From: a virus
IMG/VR virus record: IMGVR_UViG_3300027770_002233
Coordinates: 1 to 32,675 of that record
Reading direction: 5' to 3' (one strand)
DNA length: 32,675 nt
The position numbers were made by a program, and so were the translations under genes. This document shows, in pieces, positions 7,629 to 14,405 of the stretch. The notes beneath the pieces were generated by a model, which was not told the DNA's origin, did no database searches, and saw nothing but the letters and a program-made list of their open reading frames with translations. How positions within the stretch are numbered: position 1 is the first letter of the stretch; each line of letters begins with the position of its first letter.

Positions 7629-7658
7629 CAAAAAAGATATACATCAATAACTTTTTTG
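7629..7658. promoter_or_regulatory. AT-rich hairpin between helicase and small gene
   Basis: A perfect inverted repeat, CAAAAAAG at 7629-7636 and CTTTTTTG at 7651-7658, with a 14-nt AT-rich loop, in the 115-nt gap between the UvrD-like helicase and the next gene downstream. It may be a weak terminator, an RNA-processing site or an operator. The stem has only one G-C pair at each end, so it is unlikely to be a strong intrinsic terminator. Confidence 0.35.
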
Positions 7659-7687
7659 ATTATTTTCAACAATTGTTTTTATCGGTT

Positions 7688-9226
7688 CTACATTGGCAAT
7701 TGAAAAAACCTATTGGTCTGGGGCTGGACAATATGCAAGCACCTCCGTGCGCGGGTAACTCCCACATACATGACGCGTCTTTCTGCATCTGGATTTGCCA
7801 GGTATTCCAGGTTGGTTTTTCTTGCCTGATCTAAATGCAACACCACATTCTCCGCCTCCCCTCCCTTCACCCCGTGAATGGTGTTCACATGCACCTCCGG
7901 TTTACTTGTAAATGCCTCCGATCCATAGATGCGGAGAATGGACAGATAATACTCAATGTCGTCTGATGAAATGGCCTTGAACGCATCATGCCAAATGGCA
8001 TTTGTCAACAACCCGAAATTGTCGATCAATTCCTGCATAGTGTAGGTAGTGTTATCGTCCATCTTGCTCAGGGATTTGAAGCCTCTTTTCACCTCATGTC
8101 CAACACGAAATTGCTCATACACTTTTTTGATAGCAATGCCTGCCTGATAGTGCCCTTTCCGCAACTTCTCCCAACACCTAATTGCTTGCAGGTGTGTTTG
8201 ATTGACTGACCATGAGCCGTGTCGCCTGATGTAGGGGATGCCCATTAGGCGCAAATTCTTTTCAATGTTGGACAAGGCGTAGGTGTTGCGCACCAAAATT
8301 AACCATGAGCCTTTGCTTGGGTCAATGGGTATGCTGTCTGGGTCATTGTGGAATTCAATTGAGCCCTCCTCATTCCTTGGCACCACCGCCTTCTCATACC
8401 TGTGGCTTACTTGTTTGATGATGCGTTGGGACAGGTCAAAAATGCTCCTTGGCATCCGGTGTGAAATACCCAGCACCTCTTTTTCACCCTCAAGGGCAAG
8501 GAATGTCTTGATGTCTGCCCCTGACCATGAGTAAATGGCTTGGTCATCATCCCCCGCTATGTACACCCAGCGGCAATGGGCGAATGCAACCTTCAACACC
8601 TCCCATTGCAGGGTAGATAAATCTTGTGCTTCATCAATGAAGGCGATGTCGCAGTTGACAGGTGAGCTGTAAGCAACAAATTTTTCCAAGATGTCAGTGA
8701 AGTCCAACACCCCTGCCTCTTGCCTGTACCTGTCGTAGGCATCAGCAATTTGTTTGAACATGTGCCAAGTAAATGCAGGTTGAGCAAGCTCCTGATACAC
8801 CTCCTCCAACGGCGCTCTCCTAACCCGCGCAAGTGAGGCATAGAAAAGCATCTCATCACCAAGGGTGGCGCCAGCAGCCAAGCCAGTGGAATCATCCATG
8901 TTGGCGCTGAATGGCATGCGCATGACTTTGGAAAACTCAACCATGTTGGCAGGGGTAACCAGTTCGTTCTTTTTTACTGCCAATTCTCGGTAGCAAAGTG
9001 CGTGGATGGTTTTGAAGTTGTGCAGGTCTGCCTTTTGATACTCAAACTGTTGACATGTGCGTGAAATGGCTTCTTGTACAGCTTTTCTAGTGAAGGAGAC
9101 AAAGGCAATGCGTCCAACAGGCGATCCAAAGGCGATTTCCTGCTCCAGCAGCTTCAAAAGGCTTGTGGTCTTGCCACACCCAGGGGCTCCTAGGATCAAC
9201 CGCTGCTCGCCCATTCCAATCTTCAA
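7688..9226 (-). CDS. UvrD/Rep-like superfamily 1 DNA helicase
   Basis: A 512-residue SF1A helicase. Motifs in order: Walker A GAPGCGKT (13-20); Ia-like AFVSFTRKAV (41-50); the DEAQD Walker B box (198-202) in IAFIDEAQDLSTLQ; motif III GDDDQAIYSWSGAD (225-238); ISHRMPRSI near 254; motif V VNTIHGVKGGEAENVVL; and motif VI VMYVGVTRARR near the C terminus. It would unwind DNA 3'-5' in replication or recombination. The start is a TTG at 9224-9226: it overlaps the primase stop as TTGA and has GGAG 8 nt upstream. An ATG four codons later is the alternative. Coupling to the primase suggests they act together at the fork. Confidence 0.93.
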   Translation of the reverse strand: MKIGMGEQRLILGAPGCGKTTSLLKLLEQEIAFGSPVGRIAFVSFTRKAVQEAISRTCQQFEYQKADLHNFKTIHALCYRELAVKKNELVTPANMVEFSKVMRMPFSANMDDSTGLAAGATLGDEMLFYASLARVRRAPLEEVYQELAQPAFTWHMFKQIADAYDRYRQEAGVLDFTDILEKFVAYSSPVNCDIAFIDEAQDLSTLQWEVLKVAFAHCRWVYIAGDDDQAIYSWSGADIKTFLALEGEKEVLGISHRMPRSIFDLSQRIIKQVSHRYEKAVVPRNEEGSIEFHNDPDSIPIDPSKGSWLILVRNTYALSNIEKNLRLMGIPYIRRHGSWSVNQTHLQAIRCWEKLRKGHYQAGIAIKKVYEQFRVGHEVKRGFKSLSKMDDNTTYTMQELIDNFGLLTNAIWHDAFKAISSDDIEYYLSILRIYGSEAFTSKPEVHVNTIHGVKGGEAENVVLHLDQARKTNLEYLANPDAERRVMYVGVTRARRCLHIVQPQTNRFFQLPM

Positions 9227-10734
9227 AACTCACTCTCCACCTGCGGCACTGCAAAATCCTCATCCTGCTGTGCAAACTCATCTATTGACCAGCACTGCAC
9301 GCACTTGCCTTTGATGTTAAATTGGTGATGGGAAGAACCCGCTCGCCTAAGCGCTGCCCATTGCTCTTTGTTGGTAAGTTCTCGGAAATGTTGTTGGTCC
9401 AGAAATCGAGCAAGATCGACTGATCTAAAGTATGTTCGTTTTTCATTTGTCCAGGGTTTGCCTGCGAGTAATTCATCTTGATGCCTTGCTTGTGCTTGTC
9501 CAGTGCAGAAGGTTTCTACCAACTGCATAAATCTTCCCTCTGTTGATGCATCGGGTGGTGCCTCTATCAACTCCACATGCTCCAACTTCTCCTTCACCAT
9601 CTTCTCCCACCTGTGCGGTTTAATCCGGTTGGGCAACTTGTTGATCTTTTCCATGCAGATCTTGCGGAACTTTTCCTGTGACAACAAGTCATCAGTATTC
9701 AACTCCAACCTGACCCCGTCAACATCAATGATCCAAGTGGGCGGGTCAGACAGTATTTTAACCAAAGTGCCAATGTTGATAGATGGCTCATCAAGATCGT
9801 TCTGTCCAATCCCGTATTCCCTGTGTTTGCACAATTCTTTGTTGCAAAGACCGGTTAGAGGGGCTTTGGTGCAGGGGTAGAAGTAGTTCTTTCGATTGAG
9901 TGACTTGATGACCATGCCAACTTCTTTGAAGGGCAAAGGCGGGTCAACATACAGTCGGTTGTACTCTGTAACCTCTGTCTCCCAATCATCCCCAAACTTC
10001 ATCCTAGCGTAGACACCCAGAGCAAAGAGGCCTTCATTCCTCTGCCCTTGAGGTATTTTATTGAGTGAGAGCGCTTGCAGGCAAGGTGGCCCATCAGCAA
10101 ATGATTCAGTTTCTTTGATGGCAAGGTTGGCTAGTTTTTCCTCTGTCAGCGCAGTTTTGATCTGCTCCGCTCTTTTAAGGAACTGGAGTACAGAAGCTTT
10201 CTTGCCACCAATGATGGCGTAGCGGTCTGTTTTGTCAGCATTAAAATACGGCATGTTGATCCAGTTGCCAACATCTCGCTCACTTGCTAGTTTCACCTGC
10301 TTTGGAAATATCTCCACTCCTGGATGCCCAAGAACAGAGGAAAACTTCATCAAGTAATTCCGCACCTTTTCTGCAGACACTGGGGTATTTAAAAACAAAT
10401 ACAAATGCGCCCCACCTGACTTGGTACGGCAAGGCACCAATGGCAAATTCATGTCTTTCAACTTGGCTTCCAACGCCGGTATGTCCAAGGGGTAGGTGTC
10501 AATGTCTATGGCACCCCAAGAGCAAGTAGCATCATCCCGAATAGGAATTGAACCCACACCCAACTTGCCATTCAAATGATCTTCCCACTTGTCTATGGTC
10601 AACGGCTCCAACACCGTTAACGCTCTGCCTGAAATCTTTTTATCTCCAACCGATGCATCATTGATACGGTATTGACCATGTGCCCGGTGTAGCCCTTCAA
10701 ACAGGGCTTGAAATCTTTCTGCTACTTGTCTCAT
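9223..10734 (-). CDS. Archaeo-eukaryotic-type (AEP) primase
   Basis: A 503-residue protein with an AEP primase domain of the type called TOTE conflict-system primase in databases. Seen: the metal-binding DxD in WGAIDIDTY (Asp77, Asp79), SGGAHLYLF (106-114) with the nucleotide-binding His110, then GVEIFPKQ and GNWINMPYF, all in family order. A later region has four cysteines, Cys218 (PPCLQAL), Cys288 (FYPCTK), Cys297 and Cys302 (GLCNKELCKHREYG), which could bind zinc or an Fe-S cluster. The C-terminal 150 residues are not recognised. The stop overlaps the TTG of the helicase gene. In this context it most likely primes phage replication. Confidence 0.85.
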   Translation of the reverse strand: MRQVAERFQALFEGLHRAHGQYRINDASVGDKKISGRALTVLEPLTIDKWEDHLNGKLGVGSIPIRDDATCSWGAIDIDTYPLDIPALEAKLKDMNLPLVPCRTKSGGAHLYLFLNTPVSAEKVRNYLMKFSSVLGHPGVEIFPKQVKLASERDVGNWINMPYFNADKTDRYAIIGGKKASVLQFLKRAEQIKTALTEEKLANLAIKETESFADGPPCLQALSLNKIPQGQRNEGLFALGVYARMKFGDDWETEVTEYNRLYVDPPLPFKEVGMVIKSLNRKNYFYPCTKAPLTGLCNKELCKHREYGIGQNDLDEPSINIGTLVKILSDPPTWIIDVDGVRLELNTDDLLSQEKFRKICMEKINKLPNRIKPHRWEKMVKEKLEHVELIEAPPDASTEGRFMQLVETFCTGQAQARHQDELLAGKPWTNEKRTYFRSVDLARFLDQQHFRELTNKEQWAALRRAGSSHHQFNIKGKCVQCWSIDEFAQQDEDFAVPQVESEF

Positions 10735-10834
10735 GCTTTCTTTCTAACAGGTGGGGGTACTCGCTACACTGCTTACTTTGCGCTTCACTTCAGAGTCACG
10801 CAGAATCTGCTTTCCCCCCGAAACTCAACAAGGG

Positions 10835-11617
10835 TTAAAACGGAACATCATCCGCAGTGGCAGCAACAGGGGCGGCAGGCTTAGCCTCACCACTCTTTAC
10901 CGCATCACGGAATGACTTAGCGGCACCGTACAAAGCCGCATCCTCAACTGCCCCTGCAGTCTCAATCTTCCACCCATACCACGAACCCTGATCGTTCTGC
11001 TCTGGCACAGTGGTCAGGTGGTACATGTGGGAAAACATGGGAGGAGTGAAGAGCTGACCAGCAGCATTCTTAAACTTGATACTCTCCATGCGCGTCATCC
11101 ATTGACGACTCTTCTTCACCTGGGTGCTACTCATACTGATGAGGGCAGGGGTGAAGAGACCTGTCGCCTTGTCCACAACCAGCACATAATGGGTGCGGGT
11201 ATCAACCAAATTGTTGCCGTTAGGCAAAACCAGTTGATTCTTTGCATCACGCTGGCAATTGATGACCGTTGGGTCAGAGGGCAGGTGTTCCCCCGCCAAC
11301 CCACCACCACCTGCTGCCTCCCGAGGCACCCATTCAATAAAGCGCCGGGTGAAGTAGCAGGGGATGACCAAAAGGCCTGTCGCCCCATCCACAATCTCCT
11401 GACTTACGGAGTTGAACAAAAAGCCCTCCTCCGCCCCTTTAATATAGGCACCATCTGATTTCTTCACCTGCGGTGACCCCGATTGCAAAATAGCAATATA
11501 GGGTATGGAATAAGAATCACGGTCTGCGTTCTCAAATCCGGCACCGACATCTTGCTCATACATTGAGGCAAGCGCTGGCAGGTTTTCCTGCTTTACTGCA
11601 ACTTCATTTTTCGCCAT
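10835..11617 (-). CDS. Putative single-stranded DNA-binding protein with SSB-like tip
   Basis: A 260-residue protein with no fold I can name with certainty. Its last residues, ATADDVPF, closely match the acidic DDxPF tip by which bacterial SSBs recruit replication partners, and the preceding EAKPAAPVA stretch is a plausible disordered linker. The body contains YSIPYIAILQSGSPQVKK, FLFNSVSQEIVDGATGLLVI and a WYGWKIET segment, fitting a beta-rich fold. Start ATG 11615-11617 has a perfect AAGGAG upstream, so I rejected the in-frame start at 11638. It lies between the primase and other replication genes. SSB function is inferred from the tip and the context only. Confidence 0.62.
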   Translation of the reverse strand: MAKNEVAVKQENLPALASMYEQDVGAGFENADRDSYSIPYIAILQSGSPQVKKSDGAYIKGAEEGFLFNSVSQEIVDGATGLLVIPCYFTRRFIEWVPREAAGGGGLAGEHLPSDPTVINCQRDAKNQLVLPNGNNLVDTRTHYVLVVDKATGLFTPALISMSSTQVKKSRQWMTRMESIKFKNAAGQLFTPPMFSHMYHLTTVPEQNDQGSWYGWKIETAGAVEDAALYGAAKSFRDAVKSGEAKPAAPVAATADDVPF

Positions 11618-11674
11618 TTTTGGCTCCTTAAAAAACACCGGGCTAGTTTTTACCCTCCGCCCAGCTCAAGAGGT

Positions 11675-12187
11675 TTACTTCACTGTTGCCTTGGTGACCT
11701 GATAGGCCCCGAAAAGCTCCAATGGAATATTCTTTCCCTGCGCCAACTGCTCTTTCACAAAGGCCTTCAAGGTTGCTGAATGCACTGACCGTTTGTCCTC
11801 TGGGTTGAGGCCTAGGCTTTGTGCTGCCGCTATCAATTCTTTCGCCCTTGCATCCTCCTCCTTACCAAACGACGCTGACACCACATGCTTGATGATACCA
11901 CCAAAGCCGTTGGTATTGAGCCATGCAAACGCTGTACTTTCTTTGTCTTTTGGAATGGATGCATAGACATCTTCTTTCGTTGACACCTTCATCCCATTGT
12001 CCAGGGTAAAGGAACTAACGCCTGCCTCAAACATAGCAGTTGGCAGGTCAACTTCTGACACCACCCGCAGGTCCTCATTCAGTAGTTTGAGGTCTGCCTC
12101 TACCTGTTCAATCTTTTGCAGCAAATCAAGTTGCCGTTGGGCAAGGTCTGCGATCTGTTTAATGCTGTCGTTGCTTGGAATACTCAT
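11675..12187 (-). CDS. Conserved phage protein, replication-linked, unknown function
   Basis: A 170-residue protein. Residues about 8-45 are a coiled coil (IADLAQRQLDLLQKIEQVEA and on). Then come strands FTLDNGMKVSTKEDVYASIP and AFAWLNTNGFGGIIKHVVSASFGK, and a C-terminal helix TLKAFVKEQLAQGKNIPLELFG with a YQVTKATVK end. This pattern recurs in phage replication regions, but no function is established to my knowledge and I name none. It starts at ATG 12185-12187, overlapping the previous stop as ATGA, and is followed 57 nt later by the SSB-like gene. Confidence 0.7.
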   Translation of the reverse strand: MSIPSNDSIKQIADLAQRQLDLLQKIEQVEADLKLLNEDLRVVSEVDLPTAMFEAGVSSFTLDNGMKVSTKEDVYASIPKDKESTAFAWLNTNGFGGIIKHVVSASFGKEEDARAKELIAAAQSLGLNPEDKRSVHSATLKAFVKEQLAQGKNIPLELFGAYQVTKATVK

Positions 12188-12531
12188 ACTGCTTTCCCCG
12201 ATGTATCAAGTTGAATAGAAATGTAGTCATGCTCAATCCGATCCCATTTAAGGATCTTCACCCGCCCATTGTTCTTTTCCCCCGCAATCATGGCAGCAGC
12301 CGCGATGACGGATGGGTCACCAACTGTGAGCAAATAGTCATCATCAGAAAAATCTGCCAACTTCTCTTTTAGTGTACGAATGGTCAGGACAGGTGCAAAG
12401 AGCGCTCTTCCTGCTGGAATCAACACCTCCATCTTCCCATACTTCAACGCAGGCGTCAGATCAAATTGCTGAACGAAATCGCCTGCAATATTTTTCCGCA
12501 TCTTTTCTTGTGTGATAAATACTTTTGACAT
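12184..12531 (-). CDS. Conserved small phage protein of unknown function
   Basis: A 115-residue protein starting MSKVFITQE. It holds FDLTPALKYGKMEVLIPAG and DFSDDDYLLTVGDPSVIAAAAMIA, then VKILKWDRIEHDYISIQLD, a mixed alpha/beta pattern that recurs beside phage helicases and is of unknown role. The frame remains open five codons upstream to a GTG at 12544-12546 overlapping the helicase stop; I prefer the ATG at 12529-12531, but the choice is not decisive, since the best purine-rich site is spaced poorly for either. It ends in an ATGA overlap with the next gene. Confidence 0.65.
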   Translation of the reverse strand: MSKVFITQEKMRKNIAGDFVQQFDLTPALKYGKMEVLIPAGRALFAPVLTIRTLKEKLADFSDDDYLLTVGDPSVIAAAAMIAGEKNNGRVKILKWDRIEHDYISIQLDTSGKAV

Positions 12532-12536
12532 TTTCT

Positions 12537-14021
12537 TTATATCCACTCCAGTTTAGGATCCCCAGTTACCAATGACGCAATATCTTGTTTATCTCTTAGT
12601 GCTTTTACTATCGCTTTGTCTATCGTGCCGACTGCTTCCACGTCAATGTAGGTTACGCTTTCGTCTTGCCCTATTCGGTGCGCTCGATCTTCACTTTGAA
12701 GTCGAGTCTCGAGAGAGTAGTCGTTCGAGTAGTAAATAACAGTTTTCGCCTTAGTGAGGGTCAACCCAATACCACCTGAATGTGGCTGACCTACAAAGAA
12801 CCTGGCATCACTTGCTTGAAACCTGTCCACAGCATCTACACGATCTTGCTGTTTGACCTCTCCAAAATACTGCACCACCGAATCATCCCCATACTTGGTT
12901 TTGAGGGCAGCGCTGATGGCTTTGATCTCTGCCACAAAGCGTGCCCAAATGATGACCCCTCCCTGTATATCTTCCAACGCCTCCATCATGGCAGCGATGC
13001 GTGGGTTTTTTTCTGGTGTTTCAAAATAGCTCTTGCTTTCCCCGTCATGCCCACCTACCACTTGTTGTAGGCGCAAAATGGATTCCATCTTGGTGAGCAC
13101 TTTCACATCGCCACTCTCCATCTTCATCCGCAACTCATCCTTAATGTAGTTGTAGGCCTTTTCCTGCACCGGCTCCAGGTCATGGTACAGGCGTTGGTAG
13201 ATTTTGGGCGGTAGGTCCAAGCACTCGACTTTCCGCTTACGGTAAGAGTGGGGGGCGAGCAACGCTTGCAACTTGTCAAGGTTCCGCCAAATGGGCCTAC
13301 CACTCTTGTCCTTTGCAATGACCTGTGGCACAAACTTGGAGCCAGTTCGCGCAGCAATATGCCGCATGAGCCCATGGTTGGCTGGCAACAACTCAGAATA
13401 CTCAGCCTTGAAAGCGTAATAACTACTGGTTTGCAGGATGTTCTCATCAAGAAATGAAAACTGGGCAAAAACATCTGTGGGACCTTGCGTCACTGGGGTG
13501 CCGGTCATAATTCTTCTGTAAGGCGCCAGCTTGGCAAGTTTCAAAATATTCTTGGTCCTTTGTGCCATTGGTGTCTTGATTCGCGATGATTCGTCAACAA
13601 CAAACAGAACCTTGTGTGTGCGAAGCCAGTTCTCAGCCATTTTGCGCCCCTTTTCAGAAGAGAACGCTTCAACGTTGAGGGATAACCAACGAAGACCCAC
13701 AAACTTGGGATCTGACAGGTTTTCAAGGGCCTTGCGTTCTGCCTTCGTTGGCATGGATGACCAGTAGGTGGCGATGTGGGGAGCCCAATCTGGGTGGTGC
13801 ACTGGCAACTCATTGTGAATCCAATTGCGGTGAACACCGTTGGGGGCAACAACAAGCACAGCATCAATCCGGCCCAACCCAAACAAATGGGCCGCGGTAT
13901 CAATGATGACTTTCGTCTTGCCAGTACCTTGTTCCATCAACAAGGCAAATGATTCTAGTTCAGAGGACAGGTTAAATGCCTCTAGCTGATGGTCATAGGG
14001 TTTGGTTTTAAATCTCTGCAT
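12537..14021 (-). CDS. SNF2-like superfamily 2 helicase
   Basis: A 494-residue SF2 ATPase of the Swi2/Snf2 type. Seen: Q-like YDHQLEAFNL (9-18), Walker A MEQGTGKTKVI (29-39), Ib-region VVAPNGVHRNW (57-67), the DExx box VVDESSRIK (141-149), motif III MTGTPVTQGP (172-181), and C-terminal motifs IIWARFV, GGIGLTLTKA and EDRAHRIGQ, the last a hallmark of the family. It is the first gene after the candidate origin and promoter. Start ATG 14019-14021 with AAAGAG upstream is preferred; the frame is open to 14123 but that part runs through the promoter and encodes an unlikely peptide. Probable roles are origin opening, fork restart or removal of bound proteins. Confidence 0.92.
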   Translation of the reverse strand: MQRFKTKPYDHQLEAFNLSSELESFALLMEQGTGKTKVIIDTAAHLFGLGRIDAVLVVAPNGVHRNWIHNELPVHHPDWAPHIATYWSSMPTKAERKALENLSDPKFVGLRWLSLNVEAFSSEKGRKMAENWLRTHKVLFVVDESSRIKTPMAQRTKNILKLAKLAPYRRIMTGTPVTQGPTDVFAQFSFLDENILQTSSYYAFKAEYSELLPANHGLMRHIAARTGSKFVPQVIAKDKSGRPIWRNLDKLQALLAPHSYRKRKVECLDLPPKIYQRLYHDLEPVQEKAYNYIKDELRMKMESGDVKVLTKMESILRLQQVVGGHDGESKSYFETPEKNPRIAAMMEALEDIQGGVIIWARFVAEIKAISAALKTKYGDDSVVQYFGEVKQQDRVDAVDRFQASDARFFVGQPHSGGIGLTLTKAKTVIYYSNDYSLETRLQSEDRAHRIGQDESVTYIDVEAVGTIDKAIVKALRDKQDIASLVTGDPKLEWI

Positions 14022-14047
14022 TTCAAAACTCTTTCTGTTGCTTTCTG

Positions 14048-14082
14048 AGTACCCATTATAGCCCAATAACAGCAATGTCCAA
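14048..14082 (-). promoter_or_regulatory. Sigma70-type promoter for the replication/modification operon
   Basis: On the minus strand a perfect -10 box TATAAT lies at 14055-14060 with a weaker -35, TTGGAC, at 14077-14082, spaced 16 nt. The predicted start is about 14048, giving a leader of about 25 nt to the SNF2-like helicase ATG. This is the only strong promoter match I see, and it fits a host-RNA-polymerase early promoter reading the whole left module. The palindrome at 14103-14112 sits about 20 nt upstream of the -35. Confidence 0.6.
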
Positions 14083-14102
14083 TTGTTTTTTCCTATGCCA
14101 TA

Positions 14103-14112
14103 CACGTACGTG
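14103..14112. repeat. Palindrome CACGTACGTG, copy 1
   Basis: Perfect 10-bp palindrome just upstream of the predicted promoter -35. An identical copy lies at 14311-14320, about 208 bp away, so the pair brackets the DnaA box and TATTAG repeats. It is most simply read as the binding site of a symmetric dimeric regulator or origin-binding protein; the ligand is unknown. Confidence 0.6.
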
Positions 14113-14170
14113 ATAGGGAACAAATGTATTTTTCATTTTCCAAAACTGAAACCGTTGCAACAAAGCATTC

Positions 14171-14179
14171 TGTGGATAA
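14171..14179 (-). promoter_or_regulatory. Perfect DnaA box (TTATCCACA on minus strand)
   Basis: The plus strand reads TGTGGATAA, the exact complement of the consensus DnaA box TTATCCACA. It lies 8 bp from the first TATTAG repeat in the only long gene-free stretch of the window. A perfect 9-mer can occur by chance, but its place beside iterated repeats and upstream of replication genes supports an origin role using host DnaA. Confidence 0.6.
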
Positions 14180-14187
14180 CTACGAAA

Positions 14188-14265
14188 TATTAGCTGTTAT
14201 TAGCACTTATTAGTACCCATATTAGTAAAAAGTCAATGACTACGTGTGTTCTATCAGTATATTAG
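14188..14265. repeat. TATTAG iteron-like direct repeats
   Basis: TATTAG occurs at 14188-14193, 14198-14203, 14208-14213, 14220-14225 and 14260-14265. The first three are spaced exactly 10 bp, the fourth 12 bp, so the first four lie on about one face of the helix; a near match TATCAG is at 14252. On the minus strand the unit is RCTAATAW. The surrounding 14260-14300 is extremely AT-rich. This looks like an iteron array or DNA-unwinding region of an origin, or a cooperative operator. Confidence 0.62.
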
Positions 14266-14310
14266 CATTTTCAACTTTTTTATGAAAATAAAAAAAATGA
14301 CCTAAGGGTT

Positions 14311-14320
14311 CACGTACGTG
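14311..14320. repeat. Palindrome CACGTACGTG, copy 2
   Basis: Second perfect copy of the 10-bp palindrome, 10 bp downstream (in the minus-strand sense) of the late terminator's T-run. Bases flanking the two copies differ, so the conserved unit is the 10-mer itself. Confidence 0.6.
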
Positions 14321-14329
14321 TAAAGAAGG

Positions 14330-14360
14330 CAAAAAAAGCCCCACCGGTTAGGGCAGGGCT
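14330..14360 (-). terminator. Intrinsic terminator of the late operon
   Basis: On the minus strand AGCCC and GGGCT arms enclose a 14-nt segment that can pair further, followed at once by seven Ts (14331-14337). It lies about 46 nt past the stop of the 1734-residue protein gene, just where the late operon should end, and before the replication module begins. Confidence 0.75.
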
Positions 14361-14405
14361 ATGAGGCTCCTGGCAACTGCATAATATCGCTGGAGAACAG
14401 ATATT

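Larger units (their letters stand above)
14022..14405. other. Gene-free control region, candidate replication origin
   Basis: The only stretch above 300 bases without a gene. From high to low coordinates it holds the late terminator, one copy of CACGTACGTG, a strongly AT-rich block, five TATTAG repeats, a perfect DnaA box, an 8-bp palindrome GTTGCAAC (14154-14161), the second CACGTACGTG, and the TATAAT promoter. Position between the late and replication modules, which read in the same direction, fits an origin plus early control region. Weak additional -35/-10-like pairs (for example TTGACT at 14231-14236 on the minus strand) occur but I do not call them. Confidence 0.55.

Noticed and set aside
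10735-10834. Possible terminator between the SSB-like gene and the primase gene
   Set aside because: Only a short near-palindrome (10800-10810) with no loop and no T-run is present.
9223-14021. A TOTE-type defence/conflict system (primase plus helicases)
   Set aside because: The primase resembles that family by domain name, but it sits in a phage replication module with polymerase, clamp and an origin-like region, so a replication role is simpler.
14022-14123. N-terminal extension of the SNF2-like helicase
   Set aside because: It passes through the predicted -10/-35 promoter and ribosome site; the encoded peptide is not helicase-like.
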